The notes below the pieces were generated by a model, which saw only the letters and a program-made list of their open reading frames with translations, had not been told where the DNA came from and searched no databases. Source: Rhizobium pisi (GTDB taxonomy: Bacteria > Pseudomonadota > Alphaproteobacteria > Rhizobiales > Rhizobiaceae). Taken from it: a stretch of 64,000 bases of DNA. The stretch covers positions 62,001 through 126,000 of the forward strand of contig NZ_RJJT01000006.1 in the NCBI RefSeq assembly GCF_003938655.1, in the 5' to 3' direction. A program made the translations under genes and the position numbers. Shown one piece after another: positions 10,900-19,838 of the stretch (the stretch's first letter is position 1; each line of letters begins with the position of its first letter).

Positions 10900-11493
10900 T
10901 TAAGCGGGCCGGCCGAGAAGATCAAGAAGCTCACGCATCTGGCGGCGGGATTTTAGCTGGAGGACGGGCAGATCAGGGCCATGCTCGGCGATGCCGGCTA
11001 CGATTCGCGGCGCGAATTTCTCTTCGAAAGTCCAAATAAAGCGGAGGAATTCCCAATCGACCTTCTCGATGCAGCCCGGCGCCATCTCCGGTCGAGTGCG
11101 GCCGATCCACTTCGCCCATCGGCTGATCGCGCCCCAGATGCAGAGAAGCCGCGGCATGCGTACCCAGACGACGACCTCGGTGCGCGGCAGCCGAATGTCG
11201 AAAGTCGAGGGACTGGTGCCGTCCATGATCCAACGATCTTCGAGGATTCGGCTGGCGATGATATTTCTCTGCTCGACCCTGTCGCGCTGCATCCAACCGG
11301 GAAGCCAGCGAACATCGCGATCGAGCGAAATATAGGAAAGCCCGAAGCGCTCGGCGATCTTCAGCGACAGAGTGGATTTACCGCCGCCCGAGCAGCCCAC
11401 GACGAGAATGCGGCGAGCTCTGCGGATATGCTCCGCAGCCCGTTCCAGATCGGTGATCTGCTGACGCAGCGGCAGCTCTGCTCTCAAGTCCAT
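10900..11493 (-). CDS. P-loop NTPase, adenylate-kinase/FlaR-like
   Basis: 197 residues from ATG 11493, preceded by GAGGGAG; a start ten codons upstream has no better signal. The P-loop GCSGGGKSTLS is at ~31-41, followed by YISLDRDVRWLPGW and WIMDGTSPSTFDIRLPR, the pattern of small kinase-like proteins annotated as topology modulation protein (FlaR) or adenylate-kinase-related. The substrate is unknown. It ends ten bases before ratA begins, in the same direction. Confidence 0.75.
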   Translation of the reverse strand: MDLRAELPLRQQITDLERAAEHIRRARRILVVGCSGGGKSTLSLKIAERFGLSYISLDRDVRWLPGWMQRDRVEQRNIIASRILEDRWIMDGTSPSTFDIRLPRTEVVVWVRMPRLLCIWGAISRWAKWIGRTRPEMAPGCIEKVDWEFLRFIWTFEEKFAPRIVAGIAEHGPDLPVLQLKSRRQMRELLDLLGRPA

Positions 11494-11862
11494 CGTGCAA
11501 CTCCCTCGAGCCCGTGCGAGCACTTTCCGTGCATGCTCTAAGCGCCAAAAGCGGCGAGTTGGCTAGCTGCTTCGCGTGACCTGATGATGACGGTAGCGAA
11601 CGCTCTTAAGATTGCTCCCCCGAGTCAGACGATGCTGGCCGCGCAAAATGCCGTATCAGATATCCTAAGGTTGTTGCTCCCCCGCGTCATGGCGACAATG
11701 GAAATAAAGTGAGTGCCCATGCGATACTCTCTACACCCTGTCGAAAATCAATTTTTCCGACATATTATACTTATATATATCCTGCACAAATCTAATAATA
11801 TTTCTTGTTATGCCTCCAATAAGAACATATACATTGCCGGAAAATAACGGGTATTGGCGCAA
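11494..11862. other. 369-bp non-coding, partly AT-rich gap
   Basis: No convincing gene on either strand. The first 200 bases have average composition; from about 11740 to 11860 the sequence becomes strongly AT-rich (runs such as tattatacttatatatat), unlike the rest of the window. It probably holds promoters for the divergent kinase-like and methyltransferase genes. The composition suggests a recently acquired segment. Confidence 0.55.
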
Positions 11863-12525
11863 ATGAGCTTCCTCACAGAGCATTTTCTCAGAAATGCCAA
11901 AGATATACTTTCAGCCGGGAGCATACCGTTAGACTGGAAATTTCTACGGGCTGAATTTTTCTCTGACCACCGCTTGAAGAGCAGACAGTTCCTGTGTGAT
12001 TTGTTCCCTAAAGGTGGTGTCGGCGCCGAGTTCGGTGTGTTCACCGGACTATTCTCGACCATTCTGCTCAACCAGGCTAAACCGAAATCCGCCTATTTCG
12101 TCGATCCTTGGTGGTTGATTTTCGGAAACCGCTATCCGGACTGGGGCATCTATACCGCCAATGGCCGGCTATCGACGAGCCGCGCCCACAATGTAGCCTC
12201 GCAGCGTATTAAAAGGTCTGCGCAAGGCGCAAGCGTGTCGGTCCATGTCGACTATTCAGTGCCTTTCCTTGAGCAGCTTCCCGACAACAATCTCGACTGG
12301 GTCTATCTGGATTCTTCGCACTCCTATGAAGGCACGGCCGAGGAACTCAAAGTGTTGAGGCGTAAGGTAAAATCGGGCGGCATCGTCGCCGGTGACGATT
12401 GGCATGACGCCCTCGATCATCCCCATAGCGGCGTAGCGATCGCCGTTCGCGAAGCAGTCGGCGCTGGCGCGTTCGAGATGATCGGCAGCTATCCCGCGCT
12501 GCAATGGGCGATACGCCGACCCTGA
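11863..12525 (+). CDS. Class I SAM-dependent methyltransferase-like protein
   Basis: 220 residues from ATG 11863; a TTG three codons upstream is possible and no strong ribosome-binding site decides. VGAEFGVFTGLFSTILL (~48-64) is the SAM-binding motif I, and LDWVYLDSSHSYEGTAEEL and GGIVAGDDWHD are typical of the Methyltransf_24/TylF-like group that includes small-molecule and saccharide O-methyltransferases. The substrate is unknown. The first 150 bases of the gene are clearly more AT-rich than neighbours, consistent with transfer into the lipA-ratA interval. Confidence 0.8.
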   Translation: MSFLTEHFLRNAKDILSAGSIPLDWKFLRAEFFSDHRLKSRQFLCDLFPKGGVGAEFGVFTGLFSTILLNQAKPKSAYFVDPWWLIFGNRYPDWGIYTANGRLSTSRAHNVASQRIKRSAQGASVSVHVDYSVPFLEQLPDNNLDWVYLDSSHSYEGTAEELKVLRRKVKSGGIVAGDDWHDALDHPHSGVAIAVREAVGAGAFEMIGSYPALQWAIRRP

Positions 12526-12568
12526 GCGAACAAATCGCCTCGGTTCCTTGAAAAACCGAGTGCGGCTC

Positions 12569-13540
12569 CTACCCGGCGGCGATTAGCAGCTTCTTTTCGC
12601 GTGCGGCCTTAAGCCGGGCGAAGTCGTCGCCGGCATGGTGGGAGGAGCGGGTCAGCGGGCTTGAGGCGACCATCAGGAAGCCCTTGCTGTAGGCGACCGT
12701 CTCGTAGGACTTGAACTCATCGGGCGTGACGAAGCTTTCGACCTTATGGTGCTTGCGGGTCGGCTGCAGATACTGGCCGATCGTCAGGAAATCGACGTCG
12801 GCGGTGCGCAGATCGTCCATCAGCTGCAGAACCTCGTTGCGCTCCTCGCCGAGGCCAACCATGATGCCCGATTTGGTGAACATGGTGGGGTCAAGTTCCT
12901 TCACCCGCTGCAGCAGACGGATGGAATGGAAATAACGGGCGCCAGGGCGAACCGTCAGATAGTTGCCGGCAACCGTTTCCATGTTGTGGTTGAAGACGTC
13001 GGGCTTGGCGGCGACGACGCGCTCCAGCGCACCGGGCTTCTTCAGGAAGTCGGGCGTCAGGATTTCGATGGTCGTCATCGGCGAAGCGGCGCGGATCGCC
13101 CAGATCACCTTTTCGAAGTGCTCGGCGCCGCCGTCTTCAAGATCGTCGCGGTCGACCGAGGTGATGACAACGTGGCTGAGACCCATCTCCTTGACGGCTT
13201 TGGCGACATTTTCGGGCTCGGCCATATCAAGTGCATTCGGCTTGCCGGTGGCGACGTTGCAGAAGGCGCAGGCGCGGGTGCAGATCTCGCCCATGATCAT
13301 GAAGGTGGCGTGCTTCTTGTCCCAGCACTCGCCGATATTCGGGCAGCCGGCCTCCTCACAGACGGTGACGAGCTTGTGCTCCTTCACGATCGCGCGCGTC
13401 TCGGCATACCCCTTCGACGTCGGCGCCTTGACGCGGATCCAATCCGGCTTGCGCATGACTTCCGTGTCCGGGCGATGCGCCTTCTCGGGATGGCGCACAC
13501 GCTTGGCGTCGGGATTGATCGTATCGAGGATAGTCACCAT
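12569..13540 (-). CDS. lipA: Lipoyl synthase LipA (radical SAM)
   Basis: 323 residues. Two iron-sulfur cluster motifs are present: [12 protein letters not shown] (auxiliary cluster, C-x4-C-x5-C) and CTRACAFC (radical-SAM CxxxCxxC). The enzyme inserts two sulfur atoms into octanoyl groups on lipoyl domains. It lies on the same strand downstream of pdhABC-lpdA, whose E1-beta and E2 proteins both carry lipoyl domains, so the context fits the function. Confidence 0.97.
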   Translation of the reverse strand: MVTILDTINPDAKRVRHPEKAHRPDTEVMRKPDWIRVKAPTSKGYAETRAIVKEHKLVTVCEEAGCPNIGECWDKKHATFMIMGEICTRACAFCNVATGKPNALDMAEPENVAKAVKEMGLSHVVITSVDRDDLEDGGAEHFEKVIWAIRAASPMTTIEILTPDFLKKPGALERVVAAKPDVFNHNMETVAGNYLTVRPGARYFHSIRLLQRVKELDPTMFTKSGIMVGLGEERNEVLQLMDDLRTADVDFLTIGQYLQPTRKHHKVESFVTPDEFKSYETVAYSKGFLMVASSPLTRSSHHAGDDFARLKAAREKKLLIAAG

Positions 13541-13581
13541 TGCAGTATCAGCCTTCCGCCGCCCCTATGCGGCAAACCATC

Positions 13582-13683
13582 TAAAGCGCATCGCGTCAAA
13601 CCGCATCCGTGCGACACGCTTTAATTCTTTGATTCATGCAGTCGTTATCCCAAAACGCTGCACACGTTCGGACGACATGCATT
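13582..13683. repeat. Intergenic palindromic element, Rhizobium type (copy 1)
   Basis: Between lipA and a GlsB gene. It starts with taaagcgcatcgcg, has a broken inverted partner gcgacacgcttta, then ttaattctttgattcatgcag and ends acgacatgcatta at the stop codon of the GlsB gene. The layout resembles intergenic repeats I recall as frequent in Rhizobium, and the block after the palindrome resembles 32376-32431. Copy number in the genome cannot be judged here. Confidence 0.5.
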
Positions 13684-13930
13684 AGCGCCGCACCAGCCGC
13701 GCAAGGAATATCAACAAGCAGGCGCCGAGAAAACCCGTCACGAAATAACCGAGCCGCCCGCCGACCACCTCGACATGAAACTGCGCGAGGACAGCGCTGG
13801 CGACGACCGAACCGACGATGCCGAGCACAATATTCAGGAAAATCCCGTATCGCGCTTCCATCAGTTTGCCGGCGAGCCAGCCCGCAAGTCCGCCGATGAT
13901 GATTGCCGAAATCCAGCCGACGCCTTCCAT
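13682..13930 (-). CDS. GlsB/YeaQ/YmgE-family small membrane protein
   Basis: 82 residues from ATG 13930 (MEGVGWISAIIIGGLAGWLAG); the 15 extra codons upstream look non-native. Three hydrophobic segments and the glycine-rich GGLAGWLAGKLM pattern define the transglycosylase-associated/GlsB stress family. These inner-membrane proteins are often stress induced; molecular function is unknown. A second family member precedes it immediately on the same strand. Confidence 0.85.
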   Translation of the reverse strand: MEGVGWISAIIIGGLAGWLAGKLMEARYGIFLNIVLGIVGSVVASAVLAQFHVEVVGGRLGYFVTGFLGACLLIFLARLVRR

Positions 13931-13955
13931 TCCTGCCTTACCCCTCAGTTGCGCC

Positions 13956-14210
13956 TCAGGCGACCGCCCTTGCAATCAGCACCACAACGATGGCGCCGAG
14001 GGTGGCGTGGATGATCTGCACGACCAACGCGTTTTCAATGCCCAGCGAGATGCCGAGCGCACTGAACAGATAGCCGCCGACGAAGGCGCCGATGATGCCG
14101 CTCAGCAGACACCTTATCAGCCCGCCGCCACCGACGACCAGACTTGCGAGGAAGCCCGCGACCAAACCAATCAGCAAAAATACCAGCAACGCCTGCGTCT
14201 CCATAGACAT
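13956..14210 (-). CDS. GlsB-family small membrane protein (second copy)
   Basis: 84 residues, almost wholly hydrophobic, with LLIGLVAGFLASLVVGG and IIGAFVGGYL, the same family layout as the neighbour at 13682 but with clearly different sequence, so an old duplication or separate recruitment. The two genes are 25 bases apart and likely cotranscribed. Three short hairpin repeats lie between it and lpdA. Confidence 0.85.
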   Translation of the reverse strand: MSMETQALLVFLLIGLVAGFLASLVVGGGGLIRCLLSGIIGAFVGGYLFSALGISLGIENALVVQIIHATLGAIVVVLIARAVA

Positions 14211-14260
14211 GATGATTTCCTTTCGTTTTTTCCACCCCCGCGAGATGACTTAGGTCATCC

Positions 14261-14324
14261 GGGGATGGCTCTGGCCACCCAGGGGATGGCTTTGCCGCCC
14301 TGTGGGGATGGGCTTTGCCACCCC
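14261..14324. repeat. Three tandem ~20-bp units, each a small hairpin
   Basis: Units at 14261-14280, 14282-14301 and 14304-14324 share ggggatggc(t)..tttgccaccc. Each can fold on itself (gggatggc with gccaccc, mismatched), so the block would make three successive stem-loops in RNA. It sits between the lpdA stop and a GlsB gene and may act in termination or 3'-end protection. Confidence 0.6.
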
Positions 14325-14350
14325 GGGATAAAGGGCGGCCTTGGAAATTA

Positions 14351-15799
14351 TCAAGCGTTCAGCACGCGGCCATAGGCATCGAGAACCGCTTCCTTCATCG
14401 TTTCGGATACGGTCGGATGCGGGAAAATCGTGTGCATCAGTTCTTCCTCGGTCGTCTCGAGATTCATCGCGACGACGAATCCCTGGATGAGCTCGGTGAC
14501 TTCGGCGCCGACCATGTGGGCACCAAGCAACTCGCCGGTCTTCTTGTCGAAGATCACCTTGACCATACCCTGGTCTTCACCGAGCGCGATCGCCTTGCCG
14601 TTGGCCGCGAAGGAGAAGCGACCGACGCGGATGTCGCGGCCCTGCTCCTTGGCCTTGGCTTCCGTCAAGCCGACGGAGGCGACCTGCGGATTGCAGTAGG
14701 TGCAGCCCGGAACCTTGCCCTTATCGGTCGGATGGACATTCGGAAGGCCGGCGATCTTCTCGACGCAGACGACACCTTCATGCTCCGCCTTGTGCGCCAG
14801 CATCGGCGGGCCGGCGACATCGCCGATCGCGTAGATGCCCGCAACATTGGTCTTGCCGTAACCGTCGGCAACCACGCAGCCGCGATCGGTCTTGATGCCG
14901 AGCGCCTCAAGGCCGAGGTTCTCGATGTTGCCTTGAACGCCGACAGCCGAAATCAACCGGTCGGCGGTGATCTGCTGCACCTTGCCGTCTGAAGTCTCGA
15001 CATGCGCGGTGATGCTATTAGCGCCCTTCTCGACCTTCGAGACCTTGGCGCTCGTGAAGATCTTGAGGCCGCGCTTTTCAAGCTGCTTGCGGGCGATGGC
15101 GGTGATTTCGGCATCCTCGACCGGCATGATGGTCGGCATGACTTCGACGACAGTGACGTCGACGCCCATCGAGCGATAGAAGCTTGCAAATTCGATGCCG
15201 ATCGCGCCCGAGCCCATAACGATCAGCGACTTCGGCAATACATCCGGCTTCAGCGCCTCGAAATAGGTCCAGATCAGCTTGCCATCAGGCTCGATGCCCG
15301 GCAGCGCGCGCGGACGGGCGCCGGTCGCGATGATGATGTGCTTGGCGGTATAGGTGCCCTCGCTGCTCTTGACGTTCTTCGGCAGCGGATGCTGCGGCTC
15401 GACAACAGGCTTCGACGACTTGCCGACGACGATCTCGCCGGGCTTGGTGATCTTTGCCTCACCCCAGATGATGTCGATCTTGTTCTTCTTCATCAGGAAG
15501 CCGACGCCGGCGTTGAGACGGGCGGACACGCCGCGCGAGCGAGCGACGACGGCCTTGGCATCCGGCTTGACCGTGCCTTCGAGAACGAGGCCGTAATCCT
15601 TGAAGTGATTTGCGTGGTCGAGGACTTCGGCCGAACGCAACAACGCCTTTGTGGGTATGCAGCCCCAGTTCAGGCAGATGCCGCCCATATGTTCGCGCTC
15701 GACGATCGCGGTCTTGAGGCCGAGCTGGCTGGCGCGAATGGCGGCGACATAGCCGCCGGGGCCGGAGCCGATGATGATGACGTCGTAGGATTCAGCCAT
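14351..15799 (-). CDS. lpdA: Dihydrolipoamide dehydrogenase (E3)
   Basis: 482 residues. FAD-binding GSGPGGYVAA at the N-terminus, redox disulfide C42/C47 in GGICLNWGCIPTKALL, NAD-binding GSGAIGIEFASF, and the C-terminal HPHPTVSE-like motif (here FPHPTVSE) with the active-site histidine. It reoxidises dihydrolipoyl groups on the pyruvate dehydrogenase E2. It follows pdhABC on the same strand after two unrelated short genes, so it is the dedicated E3 of the complex. Confidence 0.97.
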   Translation of the reverse strand: MAESYDVIIIGSGPGGYVAAIRASQLGLKTAIVEREHMGGICLNWGCIPTKALLRSAEVLDHANHFKDYGLVLEGTVKPDAKAVVARSRGVSARLNAGVGFLMKKNKIDIIWGEAKITKPGEIVVGKSSKPVVEPQHPLPKNVKSSEGTYTAKHIIIATGARPRALPGIEPDGKLIWTYFEALKPDVLPKSLIVMGSGAIGIEFASFYRSMGVDVTVVEVMPTIMPVEDAEITAIARKQLEKRGLKIFTSAKVSKVEKGANSITAHVETSDGKVQQITADRLISAVGVQGNIENLGLEALGIKTDRGCVVADGYGKTNVAGIYAIGDVAGPPMLAHKAEHEGVVCVEKIAGLPNVHPTDKGKVPGCTYCNPQVASVGLTEAKAKEQGRDIRVGRFSFAANGKAIALGEDQGMVKVIFDKKTGELLGAHMVGAEVTELIQGFVVAMNLETTEEELMHTIFPHPTVSETMKEAVLDAYGRVLNA

Positions 15800-15815
15800 G
15801 TGTTTCCTGCCTTTG

Positions 15816-16397
15816 TTACGCTGCGCTGCGGGTCATGAGCACCCACGCGTGTTTTTTGCTGTTTTCGAAGAGCGGCACGGCATCGGCGCGCGCAGCCTCC
15901 AAGAATCCGTTTCTTCCATAAAGCGACAAAGCCGCTTCGTTATCGCTTGCGGTGATCAGACTGACGGGCCGCCGATCCGCTCTTTCAATCTGATCGTCCA
16001 GCAGCCTGCGTCCGATGCCGATGCCGCGCAGGTGGCTGTAGACGCCGAGACTGCCGATGAACCAGCTTCCCACAACCGTCTTCTGCAAGGCCAGCATCGG
16101 CCCGGTCGCCGGGACTGTCGCCTCGATATCGCGTATGCCTTCATCCAACTCATGGCCGATCGCCACACCTGCGACCTCGCCATAGGCCTCGGCGACGACG
16201 GCATCCCTCCAGCCGCCGACGGCCTCCTCCTCGCTCATCTTCAGCCTGCCCCGCTCGAGCGGCGTGTCGCTCACGCCGTTCGCCACATCGGCGAACCAGA
16301 GCCAGGAGGCGAAGCCGTGCGATGCGATATCCGCCAAAATCGCCAGCTCCGAGGCATCCCGTCGTGAGGCCTGCCGGAGGGCGATGAAGGAGGTCAT
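15816..16397 (-). CDS. GNAT-family N-acetyltransferase
   Basis: 193 residues from ATG 16397 (MTSFIALRQASRRDASEL). Acetyl-CoA-binding motif A is visible as GVYSHLRGIGIGRRLLDDQ, and ASDNEAALSLYGRNGF matches the GNAT C-terminal motif. The substrate is unknown. Its ATG lies three bases before the end codon of the upstream SGNH hydrolase gene and it ends 17 bases before lpdA starts, so it is embedded in the pdh operon. Confidence 0.88.
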   Translation of the reverse strand: MTSFIALRQASRRDASELAILADIASHGFASWLWFADVANGVSDTPLERGRLKMSEEEAVGGWRDAVVAEAYGEVAGVAIGHELDEGIRDIEATVPATGPMLALQKTVVGSWFIGSLGVYSHLRGIGIGRRLLDDQIERADRRPVSLITASDNEAALSLYGRNGFLEAARADAVPLFENSKKHAWVLMTRSAA

Positions 16398-16399
16398 GC

Positions 16400-17041
16400 T
16401 TAAATCCCCAGCATCATCCGCACGATCGACTCCAGCCCCCGCCCGAGCGCACGCGTATTCTCGGCATCTAGGTGAATGCCATCGAGCGGCGTGGTCTTGG
16501 CGACGGAATTGCCGTCGAAGAAGCCACAACCGAGTTCGTCGGCAAGATCACGGTAAAGCGTTGCAAGCTTTGCCGATTCCTCTATGCCTCCCGGGAAAGA
16601 AGCCGCGAAGGGCACATTGGCCGTCGCGCAGATTGCCGGCGGCGCCACGATCAGGATATCCGGCCCATCGAATTCGAAGGGCCAGGCATGATTGCGGATC
16701 AGCCGCACGAGCCGGCCGATCCCCTGGCATGCGGCAAAGGCCGAACCGGCGACAACCGGCTTCATGTCGTTGGTGCCGAGAAGAAGAATGACGAGATCGA
16801 GCGGTGCGTGCGTCTGCAGGATCGTCGGCAGGACGCGCGCTCCGTTACGGTCGCAATCGGCGAGATGGTCATCGAAGGCGGTCGTTCGGCCATTCAGGCC
16901 TTCGGCAATGACGCGCGCTTCACTGCCGAGCGCGGCCTGAAGCACGCTCGGCCAGCGGTTCTGATAGTCATGACGGCCGATCGTCTCGGCGTCATAACCC
17001 CAGGTCAGCGAGTCACCATAGCAAAGAACGGTTTTGGTCAT
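16400..17041 (-). CDS. SGNH/GDSL-family hydrolase (arylesterase-like)
   Basis: 213 residues. Catalytic serine S11 in GDSLTWG, oxyanion glycine and asparagine in LNGRTT and LGTNDMK, and the C-terminal D187/H190 in DGIHLD give a complete SGNH set. There is no signal peptide, so it is probably cytosolic. Relatives hydrolyse acetyl or aryl esters. It lies between pdhC (19 bases) and the GNAT gene (2 bases) within the pyruvate dehydrogenase operon. Confidence 0.9.
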   Translation of the reverse strand: MTKTVLCYGDSLTWGYDAETIGRHDYQNRWPSVLQAALGSEARVIAEGLNGRTTAFDDHLADCDRNGARVLPTILQTHAPLDLVILLLGTNDMKPVVAGSAFAACQGIGRLVRLIRNHAWPFEFDGPDILIVAPPAICATANVPFAASFPGGIEESAKLATLYRDLADELGCGFFDGNSVAKTTPLDGIHLDAENTRALGRGLESIVRMMLGI

Positions 17042-17060
17042 TTCCGCCTCCGCTTCGCTA

Positions 17061-18413
17061 TCAGACGAGCATGCCCATCGGGTTCTCGATGTAGCCCTTG
17101 AAAGCCTGGAGCAGCTCGGCGCCGAGCGCGCCGTCGACGCAGCGATGATCGGTCGAGAGCGTGACGGTCATGACGGTGGCGATTGCCATTTCGCCCTTCT
17201 TGACGACGACCCGCTGTTCGCCGGCGCCGACCGCGAGGATCGTCGCATGCGGCGGGTTGACGACAGCTGCGAAGTTCTTCACGCCCATCATGCCCATGTT
17301 CGAGACCGAACTCGTGCCACCCTGATATTCCTCGGGCTTCAGCTTGCGGTCCTTGGCCCGCTTGCCGAGATCGCGCATCTCGTTGGAGATCGCCGACAGC
17401 GTCTTTTGCTCGGCCTTACGGATGATCGGCGTGATCAGGCCGCCCGGGATCGAGACCGCGACGCCGACATCGGCGTACTTGTGCTTGACCATGTTGTTGT
17501 CGGTCCAGGACACGTTGGCATCCGGAACATCGCGCAGCGCCAGCGCCATGGCCTTGATGACCATGTCATTGACGGAGAGCTTGTAGGCCGGGGCATTGTC
17601 CTTGCGCGGCGCCGCATCGTTCAGCTGGGCACGGAGCGCCATAAGCGCATCGAGTTCGCAATCGACGCTGACGTAGAAATGCGGGATCGTCTGTTTGGAT
17701 TCGACCAGGCGCCTGGCAATCGTCTTGCGCATGCCGTCATGCGGCACGAGTTCGTAGGAACCCGGCTCGAAAAGCTTGAGCACGGCCTCTTCGGAGGCGC
17801 CCTTCGGTGCAGCAGCGGCCGGAGCTGCGGCGGCCTGCGGGGCTGCGGCGGGTGCGGGCGCAGCAGCAGCCTTGGCGCCGCCACCGGCGACGGCGGCTTC
17901 GATGTCGCTCTTGACGACGCGGCCGTGCGGACCGGAGCCGGCAACGGCCGACAGATCGATACCGGCTTCCTTGGCCAGACGACGCGCGAGCGGCGAGGAG
18001 AAGGAGCGGTTGCCGTCAACCGAAACCGCTGCGGTTGCTGCTGCGGGCGCCGGTGCAGCGGCCGGAGCCGGTGCGGACTGGGCTGGCGCGGCATCGGCCT
18101 TCGAAGCAGGTGCGGCTTCGGCTTTCGGAGCAGCCGAACCGGCGCCGCTTGCGGCGGCAGCGACATCCTCGCCGTCGGCAGCCAGAACCGCGATCAGCGC
18201 ATTGACCTTGACGCCTTCGGTCCCGGCCGGCACGACGAGCTTGGCGACCGTGCCTTCATCGACGGCTTCGACTTCCATCGTCGCCTTGTCGGTCTCGATC
18301 TCGGCGATCACATCGCCTGACTTGACCGTGTCGCCTTCCTTGACCAGCCATTTGGAAAGATTGCCTTCTTCCATGGTCGGAGAGAGGGCGGGCATCGTGA
18401 TATTGATCGGCAT
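17061..18413 (-). CDS. pdhC: Pyruvate dehydrogenase E2, dihydrolipoamide acetyltransferase
   Basis: 450 residues. One lipoyl domain (~1-80) with the lipoylated K43 in ETDKATME, an alanine/proline-rich linker, a peripheral-subunit-binding domain ([15 protein letters not shown]...[11 protein letters not shown]), a second Ala-rich linker, then the catalytic domain ending with the active-site [14 protein letters not shown]. It moves acetyl groups to CoA and forms the core of the complex. It is preceded by pdhB by 15 bases. Confidence 0.97.
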   Translation of the reverse strand: MPINITMPALSPTMEEGNLSKWLVKEGDTVKSGDVIAEIETDKATMEVEAVDEGTVAKLVVPAGTEGVKVNALIAVLAADGEDVAAAASGAGSAAPKAEAAPASKADAAPAQSAPAPAAAPAPAAATAAVSVDGNRSFSSPLARRLAKEAGIDLSAVAGSGPHGRVVKSDIEAAVAGGGAKAAAAPAPAAAPQAAAAPAAAAPKGASEEAVLKLFEPGSYELVPHDGMRKTIARRLVESKQTIPHFYVSVDCELDALMALRAQLNDAAPRKDNAPAYKLSVNDMVIKAMALALRDVPDANVSWTDNNMVKHKYADVGVAVSIPGGLITPIIRKAEQKTLSAISNEMRDLGKRAKDRKLKPEEYQGGTSSVSNMGMMGVKNFAAVVNPPHATILAVGAGEQRVVVKKGEMAIATVMTVTLSTDHRCVDGALGAELLQAFKGYIENPMGMLV

Positions 18414-18428
18414 CGAAATACCCTCCCC

Positions 18429-19823
18429 TTATTTGTAGCAAACGGCCTTCACCGCATCGACGACTTCGCGGACGTTCGGAAGCGCCAGCTTTTCTAGGTT
18501 TGCAGCGTAAGGCATCGGCACGTCCTTGCCGGCGATCGTCAGGATCGGCGCATCGAGATAGTCGAAGGCCTGCTGCATGACGCGGGTGGCGATTTCGGTG
18601 CCGACCGACGACTGCGGATAACCTTCCTCAACGGTGACGAGACGGCCGGTCTTCTTCACCGATTCGATAACGGTCGGCAGATCCATCGGGCGGATGGTGC
18701 GAAGGTCGATCAGTTCGACGTCGATGCCGAGCTTTTCGAGTTCGGCGACCGCCTTCGTCGCATAAGTCATGCCGATGCCGAAGGAGACGACCGTGACGTC
18801 CTTGCCCGGACGATGGATGCGCGCCTTACCGATCGGCAGGACGAAATTGTCGAGCTTCGGCACGTCGAAGTGCTGGCCGTAGAGAATTTCGTTTTCGAGG
18901 AAGATGACCGGGTTCGGATCCCGGATCGCGGCCTTCAGCAGGCCCTTGGCGTCGGAAGCCGTATAGGGCATGACGACCTTCAGGCCGGGGATCGCGCTGT
19001 ACCACGCAGCATAGTCCTGGCTGTGCTGGGCGCCGACGCGAGCCGCCGCACCGTTCGGGCCGCGGAAGACGATCGGAGCACCCATCTGTCCGCCCGACAT
19101 ATAGAGCGTCTTGGCAGCGGAGTTGATGATGTGGTCGATCGCCTGCATGGCGAAGTTGAAAGTCATGAATTCGACGATCGGGCGAAGGCCTGCCATTGCG
19201 GCGCCGACGCCGACACCGGCAAAGCCGTGTTCGGTGATCGGCGTATCGATAACGCGGCGAGCGCCGAATTCCTGCAGAAGGCCCTGGGTGACCTTGTAGG
19301 CGCCCTGGTATTCGGCAACTTCCTCGCCCATGACGAAGACGTTGTCATCGGCGCGCATTTCTTCGGCCATGGCATCGCGGAGCGCTTCGCGCACCGTCAT
19401 TGACACCATTTCCGTACCGGCAGGAATTTCCGGATCGTTCGGCACAAATGCCTTGGGCTCGGCCGGGACCGGGGCGGAAGCCGACGCTGGCGCCGGCTCC
19501 TCTTCCTGGGCAACGGGTGCCGCAGCAGCCGGAGCCGGCTGCGAGGCAGCCGGAGCGGCGGAAATCGCATCGGCCGACTCGCCGTCCTGCAGCAGCACCG
19601 CGATCTTGGTGTTGACCTTGACGCCTTCGGTGCCGGCGTTGACCAGCAGCTTGCCGATGACGCCTTCGTCGACGGCTTCGACTTCCATCGTCGCCTTGTC
19701 GGTTTCGATTTCGGCGATCACGTCGCCGGAAACGACCTTGTCACCTTCCTGTTTCAGCCATTTGGACAGCGTGCCTTCTTCCATCGTCGGAGAGAGGGCG
19801 GGCATGAGGATATCGATAGGCAT
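18429..19823 (-). CDS. pdhB: Pyruvate dehydrogenase E1 beta with N-terminal lipoyl domain
   Basis: 464 residues, about 130 longer than a simple E1 beta because residues 1-80 are a lipoyl domain (K43 in ETDKATME) joined by an Ala/Pro/Glu linker to the transketolase-like E1 beta domain ([15 protein letters not shown] onwards, with [13 protein letters not shown]). The fused lipoyl domain is a known alphaproteobacterial arrangement. Its first ~60 residues are nearly the same as those of pdhC, visible in DNA as well. Confidence 0.97.
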   Translation of the reverse strand: MPIDILMPALSPTMEEGTLSKWLKQEGDKVVSGDVIAEIETDKATMEVEAVDEGVIGKLLVNAGTEGVKVNTKIAVLLQDGESADAISAAPAASQPAPAAAAPVAQEEEPAPASASAPVPAEPKAFVPNDPEIPAGTEMVSMTVREALRDAMAEEMRADDNVFVMGEEVAEYQGAYKVTQGLLQEFGARRVIDTPITEHGFAGVGVGAAMAGLRPIVEFMTFNFAMQAIDHIINSAAKTLYMSGGQMGAPIVFRGPNGAAARVGAQHSQDYAAWYSAIPGLKVVMPYTASDAKGLLKAAIRDPNPVIFLENEILYGQHFDVPKLDNFVLPIGKARIHRPGKDVTVVSFGIGMTYATKAVAELEKLGIDVELIDLRTIRPMDLPTVIESVKKTGRLVTVEEGYPQSSVGTEIATRVMQQAFDYLDAPILTIAGKDVPMPYAANLEKLALPNVREVVDAVKAVCYK

Positions 19824-19838
19824 GGGTTCCCTCCCCGA

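Noticed and set aside
17776..18166. Low-complexity repeat in pdhC considered as a separate repeat element
   Set aside because: It encodes the flexible Ala/Pro linkers of E2 and is explained by the protein.
17034..18320. Plus-strand open frame opposite pdhC
   Set aside because: It mirrors the Ala/Pro linker repeats of the E2 gene, giving Gly/Arg/Cys-rich nonsense; rejected as coding.
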